This document shows, one piece after another, positions 53,803-63,760 of a DNA stretch of 64,000 bases. The stretch is taken from NCBI RefSeq assembly GCF_019209935.1, contig NZ_JAHUTN010000003.1:231483-295482 (forward strand), written 5' to 3'. Made by a program: the position numbers and the translations under genes. The stretch's first letter is position 1; each line of letters opens with the position of its first letter. Under the pieces are notes generated by a model, which was not told the origin of the DNA, ran no database searches, and worked only from the letters and a program-made list of their open reading frames with translations. Source of the DNA: Corynebacterium sp. TAE3-ERU16 (GTDB lineage: Bacteria; Actinomycetota; Actinomycetes; Mycobacteriales; Mycobacteriaceae).

Positions 53803-56800
53803 GTGAGCAGCGCTAGTACTTTCGGCCAGAACCAGTGGCTGGTAGACGAGATGTTCCAGCAGTTCCAGGAGGACCCCGGGTCCGTCGACAAGGAATGGCG
53901 GGACTATTTCGAGACACAAGGTGCACCTTCAGGCACCCCCGAAAAGACCCCCGCTGCCGCTGTGCGGAAGCCCGCCGAACCCGTTTCCGGGAAAGACGCC
54001 AAGGCTGACGTGAAGAGCGCGGCTTCCTCCCGTCCCACCGCCCCTGAAAAGGGGATCGGCATAAAGGCGAAGAAGGAGAACCCCGAAACGCCCGCAGCCA
54101 AGGCCCGCGACCACGCGCCGAAGCGCGAGGGCGACTCCGCACGCCGGCAGGACGCCGCGACCGAGCGATTCGCGAAGTCTCCCCTGAGCCGCATCGGGGA
54201 ACTCCCCGATGCGGGCAAGAGCCAGTTGACGGGTATCGCGAAGGCGATCGCGAAGAACATGGACCTCTCCCTCGAGGTCCCGACCGCCACCTCCGTGCGG
54301 GACATGCCCGCCCGCCTGATGTTCGAGAACCGCGCGATGGTCAACGACCAGCTGCGCCGAACCCGCGGCGGGAAGATCTCCTTCACCCACATCATCGGCT
54401 ACGCCATGGTCAAGGCGACCATGGCGCACCCGGCGATGAACAACTCCTACGATGTCATCGACGGCAAACCGACCATGGTGGTCCACGACCACATCAACCT
54501 CGGTCTCGCGATCGACCTCCCGCAGAAGGACGGTTCCCGGGCACTCGTCGTCGCGGCCATCCGCGAGTGCGAGAACCTCTCGTTCTCCGAGTTCGTCGAC
54601 GCGTACGAGGACATCGTCTCGCGCGGCCGCAAGGGGAAGCTGACCGGCAAGGACTACTCCGGGGTCACGATCACCCTGACGAACCCGGGCGGCATCGGCA
54701 CCCGGCATTCGGTGCCCCGTCTGACCAAGGGCCAGGGCGCGATCATCGGCGTCGGCTCGATGGACTACCCGGCTGAGTTCGCCGGTGCCTCCGAGGACCG
54801 CCTCGCCGAGCTCGGCGTCGGCAAGCTGGTCACCATCACCTCCACCTACGACCACCGCATCATCCAGGGTGCGGAGTCCGGCGAGTTCCTGCGCACGATG
54901 AGCCAGCTGCTCACCGACGACGCCTTCTGGGACCACATCTTCGACTGCATGCAGGTCCCCTACACGCCGATGCGCTGGCGCCAGGACATCCCGAACACCG
55001 GGGTGGACAAGAACACCCGCGTCATGCAGCTCATCGAGGCCTACCGCTCACGCGGCCACCTCATCGCGGACACCAACCCGCTGCACTGGACCCAGCCCGG
55101 AGTTCCGATCCCGGATCACCGCGATCTCGACATCGCGACCCACGGCCTGACGCTGTGGGACCTGGACCGCAAGTTCTCCGTCGGTGGTTTCGCCGGCCGC
55201 GAGCAGATGACCCTCCGCGAGGTCCTGACGACCCTGCGCCGGGCGTACACGCTGAAGGTCGGTTCCGAGTACACCCACATCCTCGACCGCGACGAGCGGA
55301 CCTGGCTGCAGGACCGGCTCGAGGCGGGCATCGACAAGCCCACCGGAGCTGAGCAGAAGTACATCCTGCAGAAGCTCAACGCCGCCGAGGCCTTCGAGAA
55401 CTTCCTGCAGACCAAGTACGTCGGCCAGAAGCGCTTCTCCCTCGAGGGCGCCGAGAGCCTCATCCCCCTCATGGACGCGTGCATCGACACCGCCGCGGGC
55501 CAGGGCCTCGACGAGGTCGTCATCGGCATGCCGCACCGCGGTCGCCTCAACGTCCTGGCCAACATCGTCGGCAAGCCCCTGCACAACCTGTTCAACGAGT
55601 TCGAGGGCAACTTCGACCCGGCACAGGCCGGCGGCTCCGGTGACGTGAAGTACCACCTCGGCGCCGAGGGGCAGCACCTGCAGATGTTCGGTGACGGCGA
55701 GATCAAGGTCTCCCTGACCGCGAACCCCTCCCATCTCGAAGCCGTCAACCCGGTCATGGAGGGCATCGCCCGCGCCAAGCAGGACATCCTGGACAAGGGC
55801 GAGGACGGCTACTCCGTCGTCCCGCTGCTGCTGCACGGCGACGCCGCCTTCGCCGGCCTCGGCATCGTCCCCGAGACGATCAACCTCGCCCAGCTGCGCG
55901 GATACACCGTCGGCGGCACCATCCACATCGTGGTGAACAACCAGATCGGCTTCACCACCACCCCGGATTCCGCCCGCTCGATGCACTACGCCACCGACAT
56001 CGCCAAGGGCTTCGGCTGCCCCGTGTTCCACGTCAACGGCGATGATCCCGAGGCCGTCGTGTGGGTCGGACGGCTCGCGACCGAGTACCGCCGCCGCTTC
56101 GGCAAGGACGTCTTCATCGACCTCGTCTGCTACCGCCGCCGCGGCCACAACGAGGCCGACGACCCGTCGATGACCCAGCCGCAGATGTACGAGATCATCG
56201 ACAACCGGGACACCGTCCGCACCCGCTACACCAACGACCTCCTCGGTCGTGGCGACCTGTCCTCCGAGGACGCCGAGGCCGTCATCCGCGACTTCCACGA
56301 CCAGATGGAGTCCGTGTTCAACGAGGTCAAACAGGCGGGGAAGAAGCAGGCCTCCGCACAGGAGGGGATCACGAGCTCGCAGAAGCTCCCCCACGGCCTG
56401 GACACATCCATCTCCAAGGCCGATCTCGTGGAGATCGGTGAGGCCTACGCCAGAACCCCCGAGGGCTTCACCATCCACCCGCGCGTCCAGCCGGTGGCGA
56501 AGAAGCGTGTCGAGAGCGTCCACGAGGGTGGCATCGACTGGGGTTGGGGCGAGCTCATCGCCTTCTCATCCCTGGCGAACTCGGGCAAGGTCGTCCGCCT
56601 CGCCGGTGAGGATTCCCGCCGCGGTACCTTCACCCAGCGGCACGCCGTCCTGGTCGATCCGAAGACCTCCGACGACTTCAACCCGCTCAATGAGCTGGCC
56701 CAGTCGAAGGGCGACGGCAAGTTCCTCGTCTACAACTCCGCGCTGACCGAGTACGCCGGCATGGGCTTCGAGTACGGCTACTCCGTGGGCAACCCGGACG

Positions 56801-57600
56801 CGGTCGTCGCCTGGGAGGCGCAGTTCGGTGACTTCGCCAACGGTGCCCAGACCATCATCGACGAGTACGTCTCCTCCGGTGAGGCCAAGTGGGGCCAGAC
56901 GTCCGGTGTCATCCTGCTCCTGCCGCACGGCTACGAGGGCATGGGCCCGGACCACTCCTCCGCCCGGATCGAGCGCTACCTGCAGCTGTGCGCCGAGGGC
57001 TCCATGACCGTCGCCCAGCCGTCGACGCCGGCGAACCACTTCCACCTGCTGCGCCGCCACGCGCTCAGTGAACTGCACAGGCCGCTGGTCGTGTTCACCC
57101 CGAAGTCGATGCTGCGCATGAAGGACGCCGCCAGCCCCGTCGAGGACTTCACCGAGGTGACCAAGTTCCGCTCGGTGATCAACGACCCGCGTCTGGTCGA
57201 CCGCGACAACAACGTCATCGGCGACGTGGACGAGGTCACCACGATCCTGCTGGTCTCCGGAAAGCTCTACTACGAGCTGGAGAAGCGCCGGAAGAAGGAC
57301 GGCCGCGAGGACGTCGCGATCGTCCGACTGGAGATGTACCACCCGATCCCGCACAACCGGCTCAAGGAAGCCTTCGCGTTCTACCCGAACGCCACGGAAG
57401 TCCGGTTCTGCCAGGATGAGCCCGCCAACCAGGGCGCATGGCCCTTCCTGGCGCTCAACCTGCCGGAACGCATCCCGGAGATGCCGCCGCTGAAGAGGAT
57501 CTCGCGTCGTGCGCAGTCCTCCACCTCGACGGGCGTCTCGAAGGTCCACCAGTTCGAGCAGCAGCAGCTGATCGACGCGGCGTTCGCCCCGGACGCCTGA
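53803..57600 (+). CDS. odhA: OdhA, fused E2-E1 2-oxoglutarate dehydrogenase component
   Basis: A 1265-aa protein of the actinobacterial type. The N-terminal helix ([19 protein letters not shown]) and Ala/Pro/Lys linker lead to an E2-type succinyltransferase core (residues about 130-370, with active-site [12 protein letters not shown]) but no lipoyl domain. The thiamine-diphosphate E1 follows ([23 protein letters not shown] and VNNQIGFTT for TPP/Mg2+; [18 protein letters not shown]). It oxidatively decarboxylates 2-oxoglutarate in the TCA cycle, within a mixed complex with pyruvate dehydrogenase. The GTG at 53803 reproduces the N-terminus I know from C. glutamicum; ATG 53785 would add six residues. 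In C. glutamicum OdhI inhibits it; no odhI is present here. A strong terminator follows. Confidence 0.96.
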   Translation: MSSASTFGQNQWLVDEMFQQFQEDPGSVDKEWRDYFETQGAPSGTPEKTPAAAVRKPAEPVSGKDAKADVKSAASSRPTAPEKGIGIKAKKENPETPAAKARDHAPKREGDSARRQDAATERFAKSPLSRIGELPDAGKSQLTGIAKAIAKNMDLSLEVPTATSVRDMPARLMFENRAMVNDQLRRTRGGKISFTHIIGYAMVKATMAHPAMNNSYDVIDGKPTMVVHDHINLGLAIDLPQKDGSRALVVAAIRECENLSFSEFVDAYEDIVSRGRKGKLTGKDYSGVTITLTNPGGIGTRHSVPRLTKGQGAIIGVGSMDYPAEFAGASEDRLAELGVGKLVTITSTYDHRIIQGAESGEFLRTMSQLLTDDAFWDHIFDCMQVPYTPMRWRQDIPNTGVDKNTRVMQLIEAYRSRGHLIADTNPLHWTQPGVPIPDHRDLDIATHGLTLWDLDRKFSVGGFAGREQMTLREVLTTLRRAYTLKVGSEYTHILDRDERTWLQDRLEAGIDKPTGAEQKYILQKLNAAEAFENFLQTKYVGQKRFSLEGAESLIPLMDACIDTAAGQGLDEVVIGMPHRGRLNVLANIVGKPLHNLFNEFEGNFDPAQAGGSGDVKYHLGAEGQHLQMFGDGEIKVSLTANPSHLEAVNPVMEGIARAKQDILDKGEDGYSVVPLLLHGDAAFAGLGIVPETINLAQLRGYTVGGTIHIVVNNQIGFTTTPDSARSMHYATDIAKGFGCPVFHVNGDDPEAVVWVGRLATEYRRRFGKDVFIDLVCYRRRGHNEADDPSMTQPQMYEIIDNRDTVRTRYTNDLLGRGDLSSEDAEAVIRDFHDQMESVFNEVKQAGKKQASAQEGITSSQKLPHGLDTSISKADLVEIGEAYARTPEGFTIHPRVQPVAKKRVESVHEGGIDWGWGELIAFSSLANSGKVVRLAGEDSRRGTFTQRHAVLVDPKTSDDFNPLNELAQSKGDGKFLVYNSALTEYAGMGFEYGYSVGNPDAVVAWEAQFGDFANGAQTIIDEYVSSGEAKWGQTSGVILLLPHGYEGMGPDHSSARIERYLQLCAEGSMTVAQPSTPANHFHLLRRHALSELHRPLVVFTPKSMLRMKDAASPVEDFTEVTKFRSVINDPRLVDRDNNVIGDVDEVTTILLVSGKLYYELEKRRKKDGREDVAIVRLEMYHPIPHNRLKEAFAFYPNATEVRFCQDEPANQGAWPFLALNLPERIPEMPPLKRISRRAQSSTSTGVSKVHQFEQQQLIDAAFAPDA

Positions 57601-57637
57601 TTCCGAGGCATCGTTCCCCGTAGCTCCGGGGACGTGG

Positions 57638-57677
57638 AAAGGCCCCTCCACCGGAAAATCGGTGGAGGGGCCTTTTT
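57638..57677 (+). terminator. Rho-independent terminator of odhA
   Basis: AAAGGCCCCTCCACCG pairs with CGGTGGAGGGGCCTTT around GAAAAT, followed by a T-run. Classical intrinsic terminator 38 bp after the odhA stop; the A-rich left flank would also serve the convergent lipoprotein gene. Confidence 0.9.
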
Positions 57678-57735
57678 CCGCGTCTCGGACATCGGGTGCG
57701 GTGCGAAACCGGGCCGCTCCCGTCACATCAGGTGG

Positions 57736-58437
57736 CTACAGGCCCTCCGCTCGCAGATACGGCACGACGGCCGCCGAGACGGAATTGGACTCCAGGGCGT
57801 TCTGTGTCAGTTCCCGGATGTCGGCGGTCGATATGGTTCCGCCCACGGAGTTCAGGATGAGCCGGTCGCGTCGGTCGAGCATCGGCTTCCGGTACACCGG
57901 AACGATGTTCTGCGGGAGCTCCGGGCCGTCGTAACCCTCACAGCCGAGGGCGTTGGAGGGGTCGGTGGCCATCATGTTCCCCGGAAGCGAGCCGACCAGA
58001 GCCGAGTACACCTTCTCCCGCCACTCGCCTGAGTTCCTGTCGATCTCGCCGTTCTCCAGCGCCGCCGTGTACTCGCGGGACAGCTCCTCCGCGGCCACTG
58101 GATTGAGCTGGTGGAGCAGCTCACCGGTGCAGCCGACGACGAGATCGGCCTTCCGCTCATTGAGCCGCTCGATGCGCTGGTTGTCGTTCGAGGCCGTCTC
58201 CAGGGTGAGGTAGGCGTCCCGGTCGTGCGCGCGCAGTGTCCGCTGGTACATCTCGCCGAGGATCCGCTGCTCGATGGACGAGGAGTTGACCGAAATCTGC
58301 ACCGGGCGGAACTCCGACTCCACGGGAGGGCCCGCCGGTTCGGGTGCGCACGCAGCCAGGACGGGTACGCAGATCACCGTGGCGAGGAACAACCTTGACA
58401 GCGTCCTCGGTGACGGTGGCGTTTCCTCTGGCGTCAT
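57736..58437 (-). CDS. Lipoprotein, OpuAC-like substrate-binding protein
   Basis: A 233-aa protein with an N-terminal signal and lipobox (ATVICVPVLAACAPEP, lipidated Cys about 34). The mature part begins like quaternary-amine binding proteins (QISVNSSSIEQRILGEMYQ) and continues with ADLVVGCTGELLHQLNP and NIVPVYRKPMLD, resembling OpuAC/ProX folds. A role in binding an osmoprotectant outside the cell is possible. No permease or ATPase is encoded next to it, so it is an orphan or works with a distant system. Convergent with odhA. Confidence 0.78.
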   Translation of the reverse strand: MTPEETPPSPRTLSRLFLATVICVPVLAACAPEPAGPPVESEFRPVQISVNSSSIEQRILGEMYQRTLRAHDRDAYLTLETASNDNQRIERLNERKADLVVGCTGELLHQLNPVAAEELSREYTAALENGEIDRNSGEWREKVYSALVGSLPGNMMATDPSNALGCEGYDGPELPQNIVPVYRKPMLDRRDRLILNSVGGTISTADIRELTQNALESNSVSAAVVPYLRAEGL

Positions 58438-58684
58438 GAGTTCTCCTGGCTCGTCCGGTGTACGCGCGGTGTTCCCGGCCCGACGTTCCGGGAACACCGT
58501 CTGGTTCTCCAGTGACACTCTACTTCGCCCGGCCTCGGGCGCGCGGGAACGCCCGATGACCCGGCGATGGTGTACCTGCGGAGGAACTCGGTACACTCAC
58601 TGCTGATCCTCGTCCGAAAGATTCCGGGGTCCCGGCTCCTCCGGTCGGAATCCACCTGTACCGCAGAAGGAGCGTCACCGCCCG

Positions 58685-59770
58685 ATGCCCAGTATCCGAC
58701 GTGTACTCAAGCCGCGGACCTCCCCCGCCGACAAGATCACGCCCTCTCCGATGGGGCCGGATGCACCTGTTGAAGAGGCCATCGAGCGCTGCACCGTCTA
58801 CGTCGACGGCGCCGATGACGGGCAGCCGCACACCTACCGCAGCGCCCTTGAGCATGTCCGCAGGGAGGGCCGCGGATGGGTCTGGCTCGGTCTCCTCGAA
58901 CCCAACGAACGTCAGATGATGGAGATCGCCGAGGCATTCAACATCCACGAGCTCATCGTCGAGGATGCGGTCAACGCGCACCAGCGCCCGAAGGTCGAGC
59001 GCTACGACCAGCAGCTGTTCATGGTCGTTCGGTCGGTCATGTTCAAGGAGCACGAGTCCGTCAACGACGCCTCGGAGATCATCGAGACCGGGGAGATCCA
59101 GATGATCCTCGGGCCCGACTTCATCATCACCGTCCGGCACGGCAAACCCTCCAACATCAAGGGACTGCGCAAGCGCGTCGAGGAGGACCCGGAACAGACC
59201 GCCCTCGGACCGGCCTCCGTCGCGTGGATGATCATGGACACGGCGGTCGACGAGTACGTGCGGATCGGCGGTGAGCTCGCCGCCGATGTCGACGAGCTCG
59301 AGGCCGAGGTGTTCACCCCGAACGAACGCTTCGACATCCAGACGATCTACATGCTCAAGCGGGAGATCCTGGAGATGCGGCACTCCATCGATCCGCTCGC
59401 CGCCGCCCTCCGGCTGCTGCTGGAGCGCAACGGGGACATGCTCCCCGGCGAACTCGTCCGGTACTTCCGTGACGTTCTCGACCATGAGCTGCTCGCGGTC
59501 GACAGCGTGCGGGGTCTCGATGAGCGGCTGTCCGCCCTGATCGACGCGGGCGTCGCGAAGATCACCCTGCAGGAGAACGACGACATGCGGAAGATCTCCT
59601 CCGTCGCCATCATGGCGGCCGTGCCCACGGTCATCGCCGGCATCTACGGCATGAACTTCGAGTTCATGCCGGAACTCGGGTTGAGGTACGGCTACTACAT
59701 GGCGCTCCTGCTGATGGTCGGCTCGGTGCTGTTCCTGTGGTGGCTGCTGCGCCGCAAGAACTGGTTCTGA
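58685..59770 (+). CDS. corA: CorA-family magnesium/cobalt transporter
   Basis: A 361-aa protein. The large N-terminal cytoplasmic domain (residues 1-290, including HELIVEDAVNAHQRPKVERY and the long stalk helix region) is followed by two C-terminal TM helices. The pore signature is YGMNFEFMPEL: the GMN motif with the following MPEL that defines CorA. It ends in a basic tail (LRRKNWF). Pentameric Mg2+ channel in the cytoplasmic membrane. GAAGGAG lies 12 bp before the ATG. An MgtE-N/CBS protein is encoded 700 bp downstream. Confidence 0.95.
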   Translation: MPSIRRVLKPRTSPADKITPSPMGPDAPVEEAIERCTVYVDGADDGQPHTYRSALEHVRREGRGWVWLGLLEPNERQMMEIAEAFNIHELIVEDAVNAHQRPKVERYDQQLFMVVRSVMFKEHESVNDASEIIETGEIQMILGPDFIITVRHGKPSNIKGLRKRVEEDPEQTALGPASVAWMIMDTAVDEYVRIGGELAADVDELEAEVFTPNERFDIQTIYMLKREILEMRHSIDPLAAALRLLLERNGDMLPGELVRYFRDVLDHELLAVDSVRGLDERLSALIDAGVAKITLQENDDMRKISSVAIMAAVPTVIAGIYGMNFEFMPELGLRYGYYMALLLMVGSVLFLWWLLRRKNWF

Positions 59771-59806
59771 GCCGCCCCGGCAGCGGATTTCCGCGTACCG
59801 GCCCGT

Positions 59807-60322
59807 CTAGTGGCCGGGCTGGCGCCTTTCCCCCAGGTTCGCGCGCGCGATCTCGTCCCGGGCACGTCGCGCGTGTTCCGGTGTGCAGAGAACGTCGTAG
59901 CGTCCGGCCACGATCTGCGTGGTCGTCGCGAAGTCCCGACGGCCCTTCGACGCCGCGTACGGCACCGCCGCCGCGATCAGCCCGAAGATCACCCCCATGA
60001 CGATGCCGTAGATCATCGGTGCCAGGAAACTCTCGCTGAACAGGCTCATCAGGATGCCGACGAAGAGCCCCATCCAGGCACCCGACGCGGCACCCGCCGC
60101 CAGAACCCGCCCCCAGGTCAACCGGCCGACGACCCGTTCGACCTCCATGAGGTTCACGCCGACGATCGTGAGCTCGTTGACCGGGAAGTCACCGCGGTCG
60201 CTGAGCATGTCGACGGCGGCCTGCGCGGAGGCGTAGTCCCCGAAACTGCCGACGGGCCAGCCCTCCGGACGTAGGCGTTCCCCCGGCTGGTTCCGCGCCT
60301 GGGGGGTTCCGAACGGTGTCAT
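59807..60322 (-). CDS. General-stress-type membrane protein
   Basis: A 171-aa protein. Residues 24-60 carry the general-stress-protein-17M-like start (VGSFGDYASAQAAVDMLSDR, then ELTIVGVNLMEVERVVGRLT). Two hydrophobic, Gly-rich segments follow (AAGASGAWMGLFVGILMSLF and MIYGIVMGVIFGLIAAAVPY), separated by a short loop. A cytoplasmic tail returns to the first motif type. GGAGGAG 9 bp upstream supports ATG 60322. Role unknown; the family is stress-induced in some bacteria. Confidence 0.8.
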   Translation of the reverse strand: MTPFGTPQARNQPGERLRPEGWPVGSFGDYASAQAAVDMLSDRGDFPVNELTIVGVNLMEVERVVGRLTWGRVLAAGAASGAWMGLFVGILMSLFSESFLAPMIYGIVMGVIFGLIAAAVPYAASKGRRDFATTTQIVAGRYDVLCTPEHARRARDEIARANLGERRQPGH

Positions 60323-60455
60323 GCTCACGATCTCCTCCTGAGGTTCGGTGGGACAGGTCCACCACCGGGGATTCCGGAGGGCTCTCCTCCACTCCGTAGA
60401 ACGGTCCGACCGGGTGGAATGTTCCCGGGCGGACGGCACAGTAAAGTGGATCTCC

Positions 60456-61772
60456 ATGAGCCCTATCACCCGTGTGTACGCAGGACGTCTCTCCGGCATG
60501 GTCGTGCGTGGTCCCGACACCGACGTCATCGGTCGCGTCCGCGACATCGTCATCGCGGTCAGACCCAACGGGCAGACGTCCCGGGCACTCGGCCTCGTGG
60601 TGGAGATGCTGAACAAGCGGCGGATCTTCCTCCCGATGCTCCGGATCGCGGAGATCGAACCGCAGGAGATCATGCTCGCCACCGGTTCGGTGTCCCTGCG
60701 GGCGTTCCAGTCGAGAACCGGTGAGCTCACCATCATGACGGACATCGTCGGCTCGAAGGTCCAGGTGGATGACCCGGAGCTCGACCATCTCCACGGCAGG
60801 GCCCTCGAGATCGCCGATGTCGAACTGGAGCGCACCCGCACCCGCGACTGGGTGATCTCGCGCGTCGCGGTGTACCACGAGAAGCCGAAGTTCGGGCGAC
60901 GCCCGAAACTGGATGTGGTGCCCTGGACACACGTCCACGGTATCTCCGCAGGCGGCACCGGTGACCCGGACGCGACCGCGGAGATGATCGCCCAGTTCGA
61001 CGACATGCGCCCGGCGGACATCGCGACCCAGCTGTACACGCTTCCCGCCCAGCAGCGGGAACAGATCGCCGTCGAGCTCGACGACGAACGGCTCGCCGAT
61101 GTCATGCAGGAGCTGCCCGAGGACCGGCAGGCGGAACTCCTCGACGCCCTCGACTTCGAGCGGGCCGCCGACGTTCTCGAGGAGATGGACCCCGACGATG
61201 CGGCGGACCTGCTCGGTGAGCTGCCGGACGCCAAGGCCGCGGCCCTGCTGGAGGAGATGAACCCGGAGGAGTCCGCGCCGGTCCGCCGGTTGATGAGCTT
61301 CTCCCCCGACACGGTGGGCGCCCTGATGACGCCGGAGCCGCTGGTGCTGACGCCCCAGACGACCGTCGCCGAGGCGCTCGCTTTCGCACGCGACCCGGAA
61401 CTGCCCACGTCCCTGTCATCGATGGTGTTCGTCGTCCGTCCGCCGACGGCCACTCCGACCGGGAAGTACCTCGGATGCGTCCATCTGCAGCGGCTTCTGC
61501 GCGAGCCACCCGGATCACTGATCGGCGGCTGCCTCGACCCCGATCTGCCGCCGCTGTACGCGGACGACGACCAGGAGACGGCCGCGCGCTACTTCGCGAC
61601 CTACAACCTCGTGTGCGGTCCCGTACTCGACCCCGACAAACACCTCCTCGGAGCCGTCGCCGTCGATGACCTCCTGGACCACATGCTCCCCGATGACTGG
61701 CGTGAGCGCGGTCTCCGCCCCGATCCTGAACTGGGTGGCAGGCGACCTCTGCTGCAGCCCGGATCGCGGTAA
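60456..61772 (+). CDS. MgtE-N/CBS-domain protein without membrane domain
   Basis: A 438-aa soluble protein. It begins with a PRC-barrel-like segment (SGMVVRGPDTDVIGRVRDIV). MgtE intracellular N-domain repeats follow at about 170-280 (MRPADIATQLYTLPAQQREQ, LADVMQELPEDRQAELLDAL, DDAADLLGELPDAKAAALLE). A CBS pair comes next (GALMTPEPLVLTPQTTVAEA). There is no transmembrane region, so it cannot itself be an MgtE channel. In MgtE this module senses Mg2+; here it may sense Mg2+ or nucleotides and regulate another protein, perhaps CorA. The ATG at 60456 starts the conserved part. Confidence 0.85.
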   Translation: MSPITRVYAGRLSGMVVRGPDTDVIGRVRDIVIAVRPNGQTSRALGLVVEMLNKRRIFLPMLRIAEIEPQEIMLATGSVSLRAFQSRTGELTIMTDIVGSKVQVDDPELDHLHGRALEIADVELERTRTRDWVISRVAVYHEKPKFGRRPKLDVVPWTHVHGISAGGTGDPDATAEMIAQFDDMRPADIATQLYTLPAQQREQIAVELDDERLADVMQELPEDRQAELLDALDFERAADVLEEMDPDDAADLLGELPDAKAAALLEEMNPEESAPVRRLMSFSPDTVGALMTPEPLVLTPQTTVAEALAFARDPELPTSLSSMVFVVRPPTATPTGKYLGCVHLQRLLREPPGSLIGGCLDPDLPPLYADDDQETAARYFATYNLVCGPVLDPDKHLLGAVAVDDLLDHMLPDDWRERGLRPDPELGGRRPLLQPGSR

Positions 61773-61837
61773 CCGGGTGAGCACCCGGAACATCAACCCC
61801 GCCCGACATTTCCAGCTCATCATGAAGGAGCCCACCC

Positions 61838-62440
61838 GTGGCTGATTACCAGCGCAGCGATCTCGACACCCCGGTAGCCGGCCAGCGCCGGAAGCTCATC
61901 AACATCGACGGCGACTCGGTGGGCGCGTTCGCGGAGAAGGTCGCCCGGTTCTTCGGCACCGGCGAATACCTGTTCTGGCAGACCGTTTTCGTCATCATCT
62001 GGATCGCGCTCAACGTCGGCGCCTGGAGATTCAGCTGGGATCCCTATCCGTTCATCCTCCTCAACCTCGCGTTCTCGACCCAGGCCGCCTACGCGGCGCC
62101 CCTCATCCTCCTCGCCCAGAACCGGCAGGAGGACCGGGACCGAGTGGTCATCGCCGAGGACCGACGACGAAGTGAACAGACAAAGGCCGACACGGAGTTC
62201 CTCGCCCGCGAGCTGGCCGGTGTCCGGATCGCCGTCGGCGAGACGGTGACCCGTGACTATCTCCGCCGTGAGCTCGAGGAGCTGACGGATCTCCTCGAGC
62301 GCCTCGAGGCCAAGATCGACGATGAATCGGCGGCGCGGCAGGCGCGGGAGCATCTGGAGCACGGGGAGCGGGACGGGAAGGACCTCCTCGCGGAACCGAC
62401 CATGGGCGAGATCAACGACCGCGACGACGACAACCGGTGA
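61838..62440 (+). CDS. DUF1003 membrane protein
   Basis: A 200-aa protein. Two TM helices (LFWQTVFVIIWIALNVGAW and FILLNLAFSTQAAYAAPLIL) carry the DUF1003 hallmark FILLNL...QAAYAAPLILLAQNRQ, followed by DRDR and a long charged helical tail. The GTG start is fixed by AAGGAG 8-9 bp upstream. Function unknown; it follows the MgtE-N/CBS gene by 65 bp and is probably co-transcribed. Confidence 0.9.
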   Translation: MADYQRSDLDTPVAGQRRKLINIDGDSVGAFAEKVARFFGTGEYLFWQTVFVIIWIALNVGAWRFSWDPYPFILLNLAFSTQAAYAAPLILLAQNRQEDRDRVVIAEDRRRSEQTKADTEFLARELAGVRIAVGETVTRDYLRRELEELTDLLERLEAKIDDESAARQAREHLEHGERDGKDLLAEPTMGEINDRDDDNR

Positions 62441-62508
62441 CCTCGACGGGGCGGTGAGACGACCGGTCCACCGGATGCCCCGCACGGCGTTGCGGGGTGG
62501 CGGCGCGC

Positions 62509-62514
62509 TAGGAT
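62509..62514 (+). promoter_or_regulatory. -10 element of mrp, suggesting a leaderless transcript
   Basis: TAGGAT ends 6 bp before the GTG at 62521, so transcription would start at or next to the start codon. No ribosome-binding site is visible there. Leaderless mRNAs are common in corynebacteria. Confidence 0.5.
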
Positions 62515-62520
62515 CGTCTG

Positions 62521-63660
62521 GTGATGACTACCGTGACTGAACCCGAAGTCCGCGCCGCACTCGCCCGGGTGATCGACCCGGAGATCGGGCGCCCGATCAC
62601 CGAGCTCGGTATGGTGAAATCCATCGCCATCGACGGCTCGTCCGTGCAGGTCGAGATCTATCTGACCATCGCCGGTTGCCCGATGAAGTCGACACTGACG
62701 GAGAACTCCAGGGCGGCTGTCGCGGAGGTGGACGGTGTCACCGACGTCACCGTCACCACCGACGTGATGAGCGACGAGCAACGCCGCGAACTGCGCACGA
62801 GCCTGAGGGGAAACGCCACCGAGGTGGTCAACCCCTTCGCGCAGCCCGGGTGCACGACCCGCATCTACGCCGTAGCCAGTGGCAAGGGTGGTGTCGGCAA
62901 GTCCTCCATGACGGTGAACCTCGCGGTGGCGCTCGCCGCCCGGGGACTGTCCGTGGGTGTGCTGGACGCCGACATCTACGGCCACTCGATCCCGCACATG
63001 CTCGGATCGGACGAGCGACCGCACCAGGTCGACGACATGATCATGCCGCCCATGGCCCACGGTGTGAAGATGATCTCCATCGGCCATTTCGTGGAGGGCA
63101 ACTCCCCCGTCGTCTGGCGCGGCCCCATGCTGCACCGGGCGATCACCCAGTTCCTCACCGACGTGTTCTGGGGAGATCTGGATGTGCTCCTCCTCGATCT
63201 CCCACCCGGCACCGGCGATGTCGCGATCTCCGTCGCCCAGCTGGTCCCCAACGCGGAACTGCTCATCGTGACCACGCCGCAGGCGGCCGCGGCCGAGGTA
63301 GCCGAGCGGGCCGGATCGATCAGTCAGCAGACCCGGCAGCGCATCGCCGGAGTCATCGAGAACATGGGGGCCATGGTTATGCCCGACGGTTCCACCGTCG
63401 ACGTGTTCGGTGCCGGAGGCGGACAGACGGTGGCGGACCGGCTGTCCATCCTGACGGGAACCGAGATCGATCTCCTCGGTGAGGTTCCCCTCGATCCGGC
63501 GCTCCGCGCCGGTGGTGACGTCGGGGTCCCCGTGGTCATCGCCCACCCCGAGTCGCCGACGTCCGCGGCGATCGGGGAGATCGCGGACAAAATCGTTGTC
63601 CGGCGAGAGTCGCTGGCCGGGAAATCCCTGAATCTGGGGGTCGCGGACAAAACGCGGTGA
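62521..63660 (+). CDS. mrp: Mrp/NBP35-type Fe-S scaffold ATPase
   Basis: A 379-aa protein. Residues 1-95 are the MIP18/DUF59 domain (VIDPEIGRPITELGM, IAGCPMKSTL). The P-loop ATPase follows with the deviant Walker A GKGGVGKSS (121-129), DADIYGHSIPHMLG and LPPGTGDVAIS. The CxxC motif of many Mrp proteins is absent: the segment after VIENMGAM reads VMPDGSTVDVFGAGGG, as in other actinobacteria. It likely carries and inserts Fe-S clusters in the cytoplasm. GTG at 62521 is followed at once by ATG at 62524; either may serve. Convergent with tatB, separated by two hairpins. Confidence 0.93.
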   Translation: MMTTVTEPEVRAALARVIDPEIGRPITELGMVKSIAIDGSSVQVEIYLTIAGCPMKSTLTENSRAAVAEVDGVTDVTVTTDVMSDEQRRELRTSLRGNATEVVNPFAQPGCTTRIYAVASGKGGVGKSSMTVNLAVALAARGLSVGVLDADIYGHSIPHMLGSDERPHQVDDMIMPPMAHGVKMISIGHFVEGNSPVVWRGPMLHRAITQFLTDVFWGDLDVLLLDLPPGTGDVAISVAQLVPNAELLIVTTPQAAAAEVAERAGSISQQTRQRIAGVIENMGAMVMPDGSTVDVFGAGGGQTVADRLSILTGTEIDLLGEVPLDPALRAGGDVGVPVVIAHPESPTSAAIGEIADKIVVRRESLAGKSLNLGVADKTR

Positions 63661-63681
63661 ACGGCGTGACGGGGACGCAGA

Positions 63682-63719
63682 ACAGTCCCCCGGGAGCCAG
63701 GTGACATCCGGGGGACTGT
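63682..63719 (+). terminator. Hairpin downstream of mrp
   Basis: ACAGTCCCCCGG and CCGGGGGACTGT, a 12-bp perfect stem with a 14-base loop, 22 bp after the mrp stop. Confidence 0.6.
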
Positions 63720-63728
63720 GCTGCGTCC

Positions 63729-63760
63729 GGGCGGTGTCCGGCCGGTGCCGGACACCGCCC
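63729..63760 (-). terminator. Hairpin at the end of tatB
   Basis: A 14-bp perfect stem (GGGCGGTGTCCGGC with its complement) and a 4-base loop, touching the tatB stop codon. Together with the neighbouring hairpin it separates the convergent genes. Confidence 0.55.
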
